Below, one piece after another: positions 8,026 through 16,527 of a stretch of DNA of 64,000 nucleotides. This DNA comes from Litorimonas sp039975855 (GTDB taxonomy: Bacteria > Pseudomonadota > Alphaproteobacteria > Caulobacterales > Maricaulaceae), in assembly GCA_039975855.1 (NCBI GenBank), contig JBDWGH010000002.1, positions 1,116,001-1,180,000 on the forward strand. Reading direction: 5' to 3'. The notes under the pieces were generated by a model. That model was not told the DNA's origin, ran no database searches, and saw nothing but the letters and a program-made list of their open reading frames with translations. Made by a program: the position numbers and the translations under genes. Within the stretch, counting starts at the first letter, position 1. Each line of letters begins with the position of its first letter.

Positions 8026-9018
8026 ACTTAAAAGCGAATAAATCTCTTTACCGCTGAGTTTGGGGCTCATGCCTTTTGCAAATGCTTGCTCAACAGCCTC
8101 CAAAATGGCCGCATTATGCGGCGCTGTCGTTTCTGCCAGTTCCGCCCGCTTCACGATTTCACCCTGAAGGTAGTCGATCTCTGGCTGACGCCCAGCTTCC
8201 AGATCATCCAGCATGGACGAGCGCGCCTTGGCGTCTATTTTGACAATCGTCTGCATGATAACGCGGTAGGCAATATCCGGCAGGCGCAATGTTTTCACCA
8301 AGGCGGAAGGCGAACGCCCGTTAAAATTTCCGACCGTCACATTATTAGCTTTCGCCACATCCATGGCTTCTTCGACACATTCCGCCAAAGCTCGGCGGTA
8401 ATCGCGCTGTAACAGACCATCCCGCAATGTGCCGCCCGAGAGCGTATTCAATCCATTATTCAGATTGACGATCATCTTGGCCCATTGATCGCCGACAATT
8501 TCGTCGGAACGCCGTACGCCCTGTCCGGCGGCTTCCAAAGCTGAAGCAAGCTCTTCAATGCCGGCGTGATTATCGACGACCAAATCGCCCGCGGTCCCAC
8601 AATGAAACGCGCCCGGCTGCGTAGGAGTGACGTTAAATGGAACGATGGCGGGCACGACATTTGCGGGCGGTAACACCTCGCGCAAGGTCTCAGGGTTACG
8701 GATACCGTTTTGAAAGCTGACCACCACCGCATTGGGCGCATGTTTTAAAATTTGCTGCGCGGCCTCAGCTGTGTCCTGGCTCTTTACGGAGAGGGCAATA
8801 ATATCAGCGCCTCTCAGTCCTTTTGCATCAGTTTTAAAATCTACATCATTGCAAAGGACAGGTTCCCGTTCGAAATGCGTGAGACGCAGGCCATGCTCCG
8901 CAATCTGCTGCGCATAACGCGCGCGGCCAATTAAGGTCACCTGCGCACCACCAGCGATCAGATGTCCTCCGATCCAACACCCAATAGAACCTGCACCTAA
9001 AATTACCATTTTTGTCAT
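8020..9018 (-). CDS. panE: 2-dehydropantoate 2-reductase family protein
   Basis: 332-residue NADPH-dependent ketopantoate reductase-type enzyme, the second step of pantothenate synthesis. The N-terminal dinucleotide site is ILGAGSIGCWIGGHL. The Lys-Asn catalytic region WAKMIVNLNNGLN and the later ARSSMLDDLEAGRQPEIDYLQG match the PanE/ApbA substrate-binding blocks, where the E-x-D-Y-L-x-G stretch is diagnostic. It lies alone, convergent with hsp20 and divergent from the thioesterase gene. Some ApbA paralogues have other substrates, so the symbol is a best guess; another panE elsewhere cannot be excluded. Confidence 0.8.
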   Translation of the reverse strand: MTKMVILGAGSIGCWIGGHLIAGGAQVTLIGRARYAQQIAEHGLRLTHFEREPVLCNDVDFKTDAKGLRGADIIALSVKSQDTAEAAQQILKHAPNAVVVSFQNGIRNPETLREVLPPANVVPAIVPFNVTPTQPGAFHCGTAGDLVVDNHAGIEELASALEAAGQGVRRSDEIVGDQWAKMIVNLNNGLNTLSGGTLRDGLLQRDYRRALAECVEEAMDVAKANNVTVGNFNGRSPSALVKTLRLPDIAYRVIMQTIVKIDAKARSSMLDDLEAGRQPEIDYLQGEIVKRAELAETTAPHNAAILEAVEQAFAKGMSPKLSGKEIYSLLSK

Positions 9019-9146
9019 GGGTGCACAGTCGCGCTTGAGCCGGTTAAGTCAATATAAGCGAGCCTGTAATCTTGAATAGGGCCTCATCACGGCTAGGCCT
9101 TGTCTGAGGCCTCGAACATCGCCACATCCAAACCGATGACAAATCA

Positions 9147-9965
9147 ATGGATGCGATCGTGAAAATGGAAACAGCAGGCTGGTCAGATATTCGGGCTTCA
9201 CTTGATCCGGAAGGCGATGGTTATCGCGTTGATATTCCCGCGCATTGGAAACAGGGCCGCACGGCTTATGGCGGGTTGACGTCTGCCTTGATGTTGGCGG
9301 GTGCGCGTAAGCGTTTCGATGATTTGCCGCCTTTGCGATCCGCACTGATCAATTTCGTCGGCCCTGTGACAGATAGCCCGCTCCTGACCGCCAATCTAGA
9401 ACGCAAGGGCCGCAATGTGACAAGCGTCGGCGCCAGCGCGCATGTTGGTGATCAAGCCGTTGGCCGCGCGCAATTTCTATTTGGCGCAGCAAGAGACTCG
9501 AAAATTAATGTTAGTTTTCCAGCGCCCGATGCCATTGCCCCAGAAGATGCCGACCCTTTCACCCCGGAAGCCGCCCGCGATATGGTCCCACAATTTTTCC
9601 ATAATTTTGATACTCGCCTAATCGCAGGCGCGCGGCCCATGATGGGAGATGAAGGCTATATTCGGACTTGGTCTCGTCACAAAGACGCCGCGTCCAGGAC
9701 AGGTATTGAATCCCTGCTCTGCCTCGGCGATGTCCTCCCGCCAGCCGCCATGCCCCTTTTGCGAAAATTTGCTCCGGTTAGTTCAATGAGCTGGATGTTC
9801 AACCTTCTATCGGACAATCCCCAAACCGAGGATGGTTGGTGGCAAGTCGAAGCCCGCCTAACGGCCGCAACGGGAGGTTATTCCAGCCAAGTTATGCGAA
9901 TCTGGAACACGGATGGCGAACTGGTCGTTGAAGGTATGCAATCCATAGCCATTTTTGATGGCTAA
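9147..9965 (+). CDS. TesB-like acyl-CoA thioesterase (double hotdog)
   Basis: 272 residues with two hotdog halves. The first begins with HWKQGRTAYGGLTSALMLAG, where the central helix and the GG turn are typical, and continues with LERKGRNVTSVGASAHVGDQAVGRAQFLF. The second half contains SWMFNLLSDNP and ends in TDGELVVEGMQSIAIFD, the usual last strands. It probably hydrolyses acyl-CoA in the cytoplasm. It is divergent from panE, with no operon partner. The ATG has no obvious Shine-Dalgarno, and an internal ATG six codons in is possible. Confidence 0.75.
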   Translation: MDAIVKMETAGWSDIRASLDPEGDGYRVDIPAHWKQGRTAYGGLTSALMLAGARKRFDDLPPLRSALINFVGPVTDSPLLTANLERKGRNVTSVGASAHVGDQAVGRAQFLFGAARDSKINVSFPAPDAIAPEDADPFTPEAARDMVPQFFHNFDTRLIAGARPMMGDEGYIRTWSRHKDAASRTGIESLLCLGDVLPPAAMPLLRKFAPVSSMSWMFNLLSDNPQTEDGWWQVEARLTAATGGYSSQVMRIWNTDGELVVEGMQSIAIFDG

Positions 9966-10026
9966 TTAGATTCAAATTTCTTCCCTTTTTCGCCGATGAG
10001 AGCAGGCCCTAGATTTGCTCTCCCAA

Positions 10027-11490
10027 TCAATCACGACAGATCGGATGGTTTCGTTGACAAGGAACCGGGTTGTGGTTTTCAACAGCATTGGCAAAATCCG
10101 ACCAAGTTTCCGGTTTTTTGCTTTCTGTGCTGATGAGGACGGATGCAGAATTTTTAATTTCTTCGGAAAAAGAATTATACAAGGTGACCCCAGTATATTT
10201 GGCGTAGAAACCTGAATCTACATAGGGGCTCGCATAATGGGATGATTGTAAGGCTGCCTTTTGGGGCGCAAAATACCCAGCCAGGATCTGGCTTGAGAGA
10301 TCGGTAGAGGCGGCGAAGATCTTTAGTCCGTCAATATCTTTCTCGGTTTTTATAACCTCAATCTTTGTGTCTTCATCCACAACCTCGGCAAGGGTTGAAA
10401 GTCCAAATTCGGTTGTCAGTAGAGTTGCCCCCTCCGCAGCGGCTTCGGAAGCCCCTGCAATCTCTTCAGCGTGGTGACTGGGTATCACAACATAGCCCAA
10501 TGGCGTAGAAATACCCGTCTCATCTCGATAAGCTTTTAGTCGTTCTGCAAAGCCAGCTTTTCCCCCAAACCCCGTAATGGAATCGCCTGTCTGAATAAAT
10601 GTAGTATAGGATTCTCCCTGGCCAACATGATAAACAAGAGGCGCCGTAGAGTCGGGATTTCGATTCACGCGCTCAACGCTCAATTCAGATTGGTCAACCC
10701 GCGCAGGCTCTTCCAAAATACCCTTATCAATCTCGAATACCTTTGGGTCTCGACGGTTATTGATATCAATATTTCGGTTGTAGCTGAAATAGATACGGTC
10801 CCCCTCAGCATAAACACTCGCCTCTCGAGCGATAAAACTTCCATCCTGTTTTTTGTGACGTCTGTAAGTATAATATACGGTCAGTTCTTCGGATACATCA
10901 CGTTCCATTTTTGTGATCGCCCCATCTTTTCGGCGAACGAAAATCCGGAGCGGCGGAGAAGAGGGAAGGTCAATTTCCACCAAGTCATGCATCTGGCCCA
11001 GCCACATCCCCTCCCCTTGGTAGCGAGCCGTTTCAATGGAACGGCTAAGTAATATTGCTAATAACGTATCCGACTCCCGAAAGACGATCCCATATTGCTC
11101 CATGAAATCGGCTTCGCCATTGTCGCGATACAACCCATGAGGATAGTCCATATCAAACAAGATTCCGTCTTTTAGAAAAGACCGTCCGTGATAATTTGAG
11201 TTGCTAATTCGGGTTAAAAACTCAGTACTGCCCCGTTCATTGGGAAGGTCTATGACATAGAGATGCCGACGAAACGAGTATTGATGGAAGTCTGGTTCAA
11301 AATCGTGAGAGTCATATAATCGGTTGTAATCATGCTGAAGGCGTATGGTTTTCGCTCTTTCAAGACGATCAACATTATACGTGTTTCTGACCCTCTCGAT
11401 CGCGGTCTGACTATCTTGGGCGGAAGCGGGCAAAGCCACGCCAAGCAATAAAGTCGAAGCCAAAATCGGCGGGAATATAATTTTCAACAT
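10027..11490 (-). CDS. Exported protein with metallo-beta-lactamase-like C-terminal region lacking metal ligands
   Basis: 487 residues from an ATG with GGAG seven bases upstream; an in-frame TTG four codons earlier overlaps that site. A signal peptide ends ALPASAQD. The middle is beta-rich. From about residue 285 the order of elements recalls exported SoxH-like MBL-fold enzymes: LVYHVGQGESYTTFIQTGDS, then GYVVIPSHHAEEIAGASEAAAEGATLLTT. The metal motif HxHxDH expected there reads PSHHAEE, so at least two ligands are missing. It is divergent from a BlaI-type repressor gene, with operators over its promoter, so it is the likely regulated target. A role in cell-envelope or beta-lactam stress is only inferred from this context. 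Confidence 0.7.
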   Translation of the reverse strand: MLKIIFPPILASTLLLGVALPASAQDSQTAIERVRNTYNVDRLERAKTIRLQHDYNRLYDSHDFEPDFHQYSFRRHLYVIDLPNERGSTEFLTRISNSNYHGRSFLKDGILFDMDYPHGLYRDNGEADFMEQYGIVFRESDTLLAILLSRSIETARYQGEGMWLGQMHDLVEIDLPSSPPLRIFVRRKDGAITKMERDVSEELTVYYTYRRHKKQDGSFIAREASVYAEGDRIYFSYNRNIDINNRRDPKVFEIDKGILEEPARVDQSELSVERVNRNPDSTAPLVYHVGQGESYTTFIQTGDSITGFGGKAGFAERLKAYRDETGISTPLGYVVIPSHHAEEIAGASEAAAEGATLLTTEFGLSTLAEVVDEDTKIEVIKTEKDIDGLKIFAASTDLSSQILAGYFAPQKAALQSSHYASPYVDSGFYAKYTGVTLYNSFSEEIKNSASVLISTESKKPETWSDFANAVENHNPVPCQRNHPICRD

Positions 11491-11504
11491 GATAATCTCC
11501 AAAC

Positions 11505-11520
11505 TACGTCAATTGACGTA
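11505..11520. promoter_or_regulatory. Operator 1 of the BlaI-type repressor
   Basis: TACGTCAATTGACGTA, a perfect 16-base palindrome, 15 bases upstream of the ATG of the exported pseudo-MBL gene and at its predicted transcription start. Confidence 0.75.
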
Positions 11521-11522
11521 CT

Positions 11523-11550
11523 TGTATAATGCCACTCTTAACTACGTCAA
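11523..11550 (-). promoter_or_regulatory. Promoter of the exported pseudo-MBL gene
   Basis: On the minus strand TTGACG (11545-11550, inside operator 2) and TATACA (11523-11528) are 16 bases apart. Start of transcription should fall in operator 1. Confidence 0.55.
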
Positions 11551-11558
11551 GTGACGTA
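11543..11558. promoter_or_regulatory. Operator 2 of the BlaI-type repressor
   Basis: TACGTCAAGTGACGTA, perfect seven-base arms around AG, 38 bases from operator 1. It supplies the -35 element of the minus-strand promoter. Confidence 0.75.
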
Positions 11559-11568
11559 ACAAATTACC

Positions 11569-11596
11569 TTGAACTACGTCGCTTGACGTATATAAT
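11569..11596 (+). promoter_or_regulatory. Promoter of the blaI-type/M56 operon
   Basis: TTGAAC (11569-11574) and TATAAT (11591-11596) are separated by exactly 16 bases, and those 16 bases are operator 3. The predicted start is at about 11603-11604, on the ATG of the repressor gene, so the mRNA would be leaderless. Confidence 0.7.
11575..11590. promoter_or_regulatory. Operator 3 of the BlaI-type repressor
   Basis: TACGTCGCTTGACGTA, the same palindrome with one arm mismatch. It fills the -35/-10 spacer of the repressor's own promoter, which implies autoregulation. Confidence 0.75.
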
Positions 11597-11603
11597 CAAG
11601 GCT

Positions 11604-11990
11604 ATGGAAAATCATGTTCCAACCCCTGCGGAGACCCAGATACTCACTGTGCTTTGGGCACGAGAACAGGCGACTGTTCCGGAATTACATGCGGAAATTT
11701 GTTCTACTAAGAAGGTTGGCTACACCACCGTTCTCAAACGCATTCAGCGCATGGAGGATAAGGGATTTATACGGCGGACAACCTCAACAGGCAGGGCACA
11801 TAGTTATACAGCAGTCTTTAAACCTAACAGCACGCGCAACACTTTGGTCAACCGCTTGATCGAATCAGCATTTGACGATTCTGCTAATGCTTTAATCCAT
11901 CATGCCATCGGTCAGCATGCTTTATCGCAAGAAGACATCGATGAAATTCGCTCACTTTTAGACAAAGTTGAGACAGGAAATTCTAAATAG
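11604..11990 (+). CDS. BlaI/MecI-type transcriptional repressor
   Basis: 128-residue winged-helix dimeric repressor. PTPAETQILTVLWAREQATVPEL is the opening helix pair, VGYTTVLKRIQRMEDKGFIRR the recognition helix and wing, and the C-terminal half is a helical dimerisation tail. In the BlaI family such repressors are cleaved after signalling through the partnering M56 protease. I choose this ATG although an in-frame ATG exists at 11529: that one lies upstream of the predicted promoter and within the operators. The gene is followed at once by the M56 gene. Assignment to the family is firm; the inducing signal is unknown. Confidence 0.88.
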   Translation: MENHVPTPAETQILTVLWAREQATVPELHAEICSTKKVGYTTVLKRIQRMEDKGFIRRTTSTGRAHSYTAVFKPNSTRNTLVNRLIESAFDDSANALIHHAIGQHALSQEDIDEIRSLLDKVETGNSK

Positions 11991-13337
11991 GTGTCAATTC
12001 GAGCGGACATATTAGGACAGTCCCTACTGCATAGTTTGTGGCAGGTTTCCATTCTTTGTTTCTTTTTGTGGTTTGCTCTCAAACTTATCCCAGAAAATAG
12101 AGCGAAATTAAGATATGCCGTCGCGTTAACCAGCGCTTATTTGGCGCCTATATCTCTTATACTAACCTATTTTGTGATTGACTGGATACAAACCGGAACC
12201 TCTTCAGAATATCTTGATCCGCTCAATGCCGACATAATCGTCTATACAAATGCTTGGCAGGTGTGGCTGGTTCCTATTTGGGGTTTGGGCGCAAGTTACG
12301 CCCTGTTACGACCTTTAAGGCATAGTATCGGCATATATCGACTTTCTCGACAAAGCTCAAAGCCCCTTCCAGAGAATGTTGAACGACTGTTTGAAGAGCT
12401 AAAACTTAAAGTAAATTTTGGCCGTCAGATTGAACTCCGGGTAAATCCCAAAGTGACCTGCCTTTGCATTATTGGACATTTAAAACCCCTCATTTTCATT
12501 CCAATCGGCCTCGCTACGCACTTATCCGAAAACGAAATTGAAGCGGTTTTGGCGCATGAGCTTGCCCACATTTTTCGCAATGATTATTTACACCAACTCA
12601 TTCTGAGCATCATTCAATCAATATTCTTCTATCATCCTGGCCTGCAATTTATTGCGCAAGTCGCTAACAAAGAGAGGGAACATGCTTGTGATGACCTGGC
12701 CCTTACCTTGATCGAAAATAGAAAGGACCTAGCAACCGGTTTATTGCGCCTTGGGCTAATGCCAAAGCCAAATTCGCTGGCCCTGACTGCAGTATCGGAA
12801 GACACGAAAAAGCTAAACCGACGTATTTCCCGACTCATGAATTTTGAGCAAGGCCCTCAAGGCATGGCACGGCCGACTGTTTGGGGCGGGATAATTGTCA
12901 CTATGTTTTTGGCTCCAATATTTCTGCTCGCTGGTTTTAGCGGGGAGCACTCAGTCATGTTAAAAAATCAGGCTCTGATCCAACATACGCAAATTGTAGA
13001 GTTAAAAAATGAGGTTTGCGATCAGCTCAAAGCAGACAGAATATATGAAAATCCACTTTATTATACCGGTGGTTTAGCCAAGATTACCATCGATGACCGT
13101 GTATTATTCATGAATCAGGCGCCGCTACCGGTGAAGACCCAAGAGGCGATAACCAACATTCTGGAAAAACAAAACTTCAAAGATATGAATATTGTTTCGC
13201 TCGATTTCTTTGCAGATGATGTCAAGCTAACGGTCCGGAAGGGCCAAAATCATGACATGGTCCATAACGCCATATATCGTGTCAAACATGGGAAATCTGA
13301 TGTCTTCTATTCCAGAGAGAAAGAAATGTTGGGTTGA
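11991..13337 (+). CDS. M56-family (BlaR1/MecR1-type) membrane metallopeptidase with short sensor domain
   Basis: 448 residues, GTG start directly after the repressor's stop codon, with AGGA about 12 bases upstream. Several N-terminal membrane helices precede the zinc-protease motif HELAH (residues 189-193), with a following E/D-rich helix (KEREHACDD) as third-ligand region. Another membrane helix lies near residues 298-315. In BlaR1 the last helix is followed by a ~250-residue penicillin-binding sensor with STxK; here only about 130 residues follow, without that motif. So this protein probably transmits a different envelope signal to the repressor by proteolysis. The paired operon and operators support that role. 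Confidence 0.85.
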   Translation: MSIRADILGQSLLHSLWQVSILCFFLWFALKLIPENRAKLRYAVALTSAYLAPISLILTYFVIDWIQTGTSSEYLDPLNADIIVYTNAWQVWLVPIWGLGASYALLRPLRHSIGIYRLSRQSSKPLPENVERLFEELKLKVNFGRQIELRVNPKVTCLCIIGHLKPLIFIPIGLATHLSENEIEAVLAHELAHIFRNDYLHQLILSIIQSIFFYHPGLQFIAQVANKEREHACDDLALTLIENRKDLATGLLRLGLMPKPNSLALTAVSEDTKKLNRRISRLMNFEQGPQGMARPTVWGGIIVTMFLAPIFLLAGFSGEHSVMLKNQALIQHTQIVELKNEVCDQLKADRIYENPLYYTGGLAKITIDDRVLFMNQAPLPVKTQEAITNILEKQNFKDMNIVSLDFFADDVKLTVRKGQNHDMVHNAIYRVKHGKSDVFYSREKEMLG

Positions 13338-13444
13338 TCTTCAAATCCGCTTCTCCTCTTTCTAAATTTAAATCCCGCATTGAACCCTCATTCCATCATC
13401 CAAAACACAGCCCATTTCAGTGACATATAAAAAGTTCAACCAAC

Positions 13445-13715
13445 TGCATCCGCGCTTTGCATTTCATCCTGCATATTAATCGAGTTCTTTCAGACATAGG
13501 ACAGGTGAGGCCTCGCTTGCTGGTTTGAGAGACGATGGGTCTGAGCGTCTGAGTGTGAGAACTTGGGAGGTGCCGGGGCTTTAGGAGTGAGAGCCGACCG
13601 CCTGGTCCAAGTGGCCTGACTTGCGGGGTTTATGACCGGCCGCTTCTTCAAAAACCATTGCCGCAGGAAGTGCAAGTGTTTGACATACAAATGCACACGT
13701 CTTCGCGTAAAACAA
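13445..13715 (-). repeat. Dispersed ~270-base repeat, copy 1
   Basis: Read on the minus strand this stretch matches copy 2 at 21445-21726 in order: TTGTTTTACGCGA, a GCGGCA..GTTTTTGA block, GCCCCGGCACC, then CACCTGTCCTATGTCTGAAA and a last GGAYGCA. Between GGCACC and GCTCA the two copies keep the same 22-base distance. It sits in a 576-base gene-free gap (13338-13913). A frame here stays open as far as HLSYV and a stop, but copy 2 has a stop inside, so it is more likely a non-coding repeat or decayed gene. Confidence 0.65.
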
Positions 13716-13876
13716 AAACTCTACTTTCCCTTTCGGTATTCCGTCGGGAAGACATTCCTGCGGGCACGTCCTGCCTACAGTTAGACTTTGGCTGATCCCT
13801 GGATGGACAGCAGAAAGTTCACCCTGTCTAAATCTCACCATCGTGGCCGAAAGGCATAGCCATTAGGCGCTACACT

Positions 13877-13901
13877 GCATTTGACTCGCTGGGTCAAATG
13901 C
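13877..13901 (-). terminator. Hairpin after the phytase-like gene
   Basis: GCATTTGAC pairs perfectly with GTCAAATGC around a seven-base loop, just beyond the stop codon of the phytase-like lipoprotein gene. No T-run follows, so termination is uncertain. Confidence 0.4.
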
Positions 13902-13913
13902 GGACGTTGCGCG

Positions 13914-16400
13914 CTATTGAATTTCAATCAACCGCGTTTCGCCGACATTATCCCGTAATCCATCATTATCATTAACGAGAAAAATTCGCCCGTCAGACAA
14001 AACGGTCATGCCTTGCATATTGTCAAAAGTGACACCGGCATCAACGGGCAAATCACCTTCTGCCAAAAGATCGCGAATAAGGGTTTTTGAGACCGTGGAA
14101 TTCGCAGCGGCAGTCGCCAAATTCGCCTCATAAATCCGTTTGATCGCGGCATCTAAACCAGCCTTACTATCGCTTTCCATAATCCTAAAATCGCCATCAG
14201 GCGTTACCGAGATCGCAGCAAGATTGACCGATCCGCCGTCCTGAGACTCAGGCGTATCCGTATTGTAGAAAACGAAATCCCAACGCTGTGTCGTCAAATT
14301 ATACCGTCCGATTCGATTGCGCGTTTCGTCAATCCAAGGGCGTTGGAACGGGACATAAAGCTGACCATTAGACTCGACCACGCCTGTGAAACCCTGATCA
14401 ATCTGCAGTGCATCGACATTGGCGGGCAGACGAACAGCCTGCTCAATCGTACCGGTTGCGCTGACCCTCACCAATAAGTTGACGGACTCAATCGGTTCAA
14501 ACAAAGTGTTATTCGCTTCGCCCTCACCTTCCGCAACGACCCAAAAGCCGCCAGATGGAGAGACGGAAATGCCTTCGAGATCGAGATCCACAGTTCCATC
14601 ATCGTTCAGAAGATCTGCCCGGTCGCGCCCGTCAAAACTATTCCTGTCACTGGTTTCACCGGAAATAGCCAAAGTCGCGATGACGTTATTATCATCAGTT
14701 AAACGAATTTCATCGGTCAACCGCGCAGGGTCTGTCGAGATGTCAATTCTGAAAATACGATTGGAATCAAACACGCCATCCTCAACCGAATATAAAACTG
14801 TGTCATTGGCAGGATCGACCGCGAGACCAGATAAAGCGCCCCACGGAATTGGCGTTCCGTTCGCTCGGTCTTCTGCAGTGAGATTTGGATAGCTCTGCGC
14901 AACAAAATCATATTCATAAAGCGAGATTGCAGATCGCACGCCGTCAGACCGATTATCCTCCTCACCCGCGACAGCCAGTAGGTTCCGCGATGTGATGGCT
15001 TTTATACCCTCAGGACTAGCCGGTGTTGGCAAGCTCTGTACGGCCAAAGGCGCAGTGGGGTCCGCCACGTCATAGACAAACACCAGATCACCGCGTTCGG
15101 AGCCGATAAATAAATAGCGGTCATCACCGAAGACACCAACCTCCGCACTTTCCGGTTCATTGCCTTGGTCGCCCGACCTATTTTCGGGGTAGTGACCAAT
15201 GCGAGCGGCTTCATGCTCTAAGGCATTCCCCGCATCAAATACGATTTCACCGGAGGTATTAAAGACAGAAAAGCCACGGCTGGCAGCGTTTTCATCGCCT
15301 TCATTTGCCGTCGAAAAATGGTCAGCGTTTATCCATGATACGCCGTCAGGTTCGCGGACAACGCCAACTAAACGCTCGACCTGCTCAACTCGGTCAATCT
15401 CTCCTTCTGTGGCATCAATTTGGTCCACATCAGTTCGTCCAGCCGAGAAATCGGCGGTTACCGAGTTCGTATTCAAATCGACAAGAACCAAGTGATTGTT
15501 TGTTTGCAAACTCACCACGCCAATATTGTTGTCATTTATATCAGCATATTCTGGCTCCGGATCATCTGGCGCTATATCCGCCAATCCAGTCAGAGAAATA
15601 TTTGTTGGTACCCAATTTGCGGGGTCCGCAGCGGAAATATCCAAAGACACTAAAAACCCTGGAATGGGAGGTTGGTCATTTCCGTTGGTATTTGGATTTT
15701 CTACGGCAACAAGTGCCCGTGTACCATCGGGACTGACCGCCACAGAATCAGGATTGCCCGCAATAGAAATCGATCGAGCGACCACCCGTGTGGTCAGGTT
15801 CACGACTTCCAATGAGCCGTTTTCTGGCCCAGTTGTCTCTGGCCGATCAACGGTCACAATCGCGAAATTATCTTTGATTGCCAAAGACGTCGGAACGCCC
15901 GGAAGATCACGGGTCCCGGCAGCTTGTGGAGACAGCGCGTCGGTGATGTCAACAAAGCCAAGAGATTGGCGCGGTGCATCCGTGTAGATCAACATGTTCC
16001 CATCAGTTGACACATCAAGAATTTCGGCGCGGCGGATAACATCTGTATCGCAAGAGGCGTCTTGTTGCAGGCACACGGGGAAAGTTGCGACGCGCGTGAA
16101 ATTCAGGGACTCATTAGCTTGAGTGATGACGCAATCGAACTCTGAGCTTTCGACCTCTCCATCATTTAGCGCCCCGTCACCATTCGTGTCCGGTCCAGTA
16201 TCGGTGCGCGTGCCGCCTTGAAAGCAATTCGCGTCTCCCGATGGAAGGTCGACAGAACGACTTAATGTAGCCGGAGGCGGTGTCGGCGGAACAACCGTCG
16301 TCGGTGGGGTGACGTTACTTCCGCCACCACCTCCCCCACATGCAGAGAGGAGTGCCGTCGCGCTAAGTAGGACCGCGCTGTACCGATAGAGTTTTTTCAT
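13914..16400 (-). CDS. Esterase-like phytase-family lipoprotein
   Basis: 828 residues. A lipoprotein signal with lipobox LSAC is followed by a poly-Gly run and a Pro/Thr linker, suggesting a tether to the outer membrane. Residues about 100-450 look like a beta-propeller of a choice-of-anchor type (GNPDSVAVSPDGTRALVAVE). The C-terminal half fits the esterase-like phytase family: IPWGALSGLAVDPANDTVLY, DLEGISVSPSGGFWVVAEGE, and DNMQGMTVLSDGRIFLVNDN near the end. A DTNGDGALNDGE stretch near residue 75 resembles a Ca-binding loop. It likely cleaves phosphoesters outside the cytoplasm, but substrate and activity are unproven. It is transcribed in the same direction as gyrB. Confidence 0.75.
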   Translation of the reverse strand: MKKLYRYSAVLLSATALLSACGGGGGGSNVTPPTTVVPPTPPPATLSRSVDLPSGDANCFQGGTRTDTGPDTNGDGALNDGEVESSEFDCVITQANESLNFTRVATFPVCLQQDASCDTDVIRRAEILDVSTDGNMLIYTDAPRQSLGFVDITDALSPQAAGTRDLPGVPTSLAIKDNFAIVTVDRPETTGPENGSLEVVNLTTRVVARSISIAGNPDSVAVSPDGTRALVAVENPNTNGNDQPPIPGFLVSLDISAADPANWVPTNISLTGLADIAPDDPEPEYADINDNNIGVVSLQTNNHLVLVDLNTNSVTADFSAGRTDVDQIDATEGEIDRVEQVERLVGVVREPDGVSWINADHFSTANEGDENAASRGFSVFNTSGEIVFDAGNALEHEAARIGHYPENRSGDQGNEPESAEVGVFGDDRYLFIGSERGDLVFVYDVADPTAPLAVQSLPTPASPEGIKAITSRNLLAVAGEEDNRSDGVRSAISLYEYDFVAQSYPNLTAEDRANGTPIPWGALSGLAVDPANDTVLYSVEDGVFDSNRIFRIDISTDPARLTDEIRLTDDNNVIATLAISGETSDRNSFDGRDRADLLNDDGTVDLDLEGISVSPSGGFWVVAEGEGEANNTLFEPIESVNLLVRVSATGTIEQAVRLPANVDALQIDQGFTGVVESNGQLYVPFQRPWIDETRNRIGRYNLTTQRWDFVFYNTDTPESQDGGSVNLAAISVTPDGDFRIMESDSKAGLDAAIKRIYEANLATAAANSTVSKTLIRDLLAEGDLPVDAGVTFDNMQGMTVLSDGRIFLVNDNDGLRDNVGETRLIEIQ

Positions 16401-16527
16401 GTCGCAACTTTGCCGAGGATTGGTCCCCCGCGCAATTCACGCTATTTCCCGATATGTTACGAAATAATTCAGGCACGTGGCACCTAACGACCATTAGGAA
16501 GTCCAGATAGAATGATCTGATTGTTTC

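Noticed and set aside
13490..13841. Two overlapping minus-strand frames in the gap after the M56 gene
   Set aside because: They cover the dispersed repeat, have no ribosome sites, and the other repeat copy carries a stop, so coding is unlikely.
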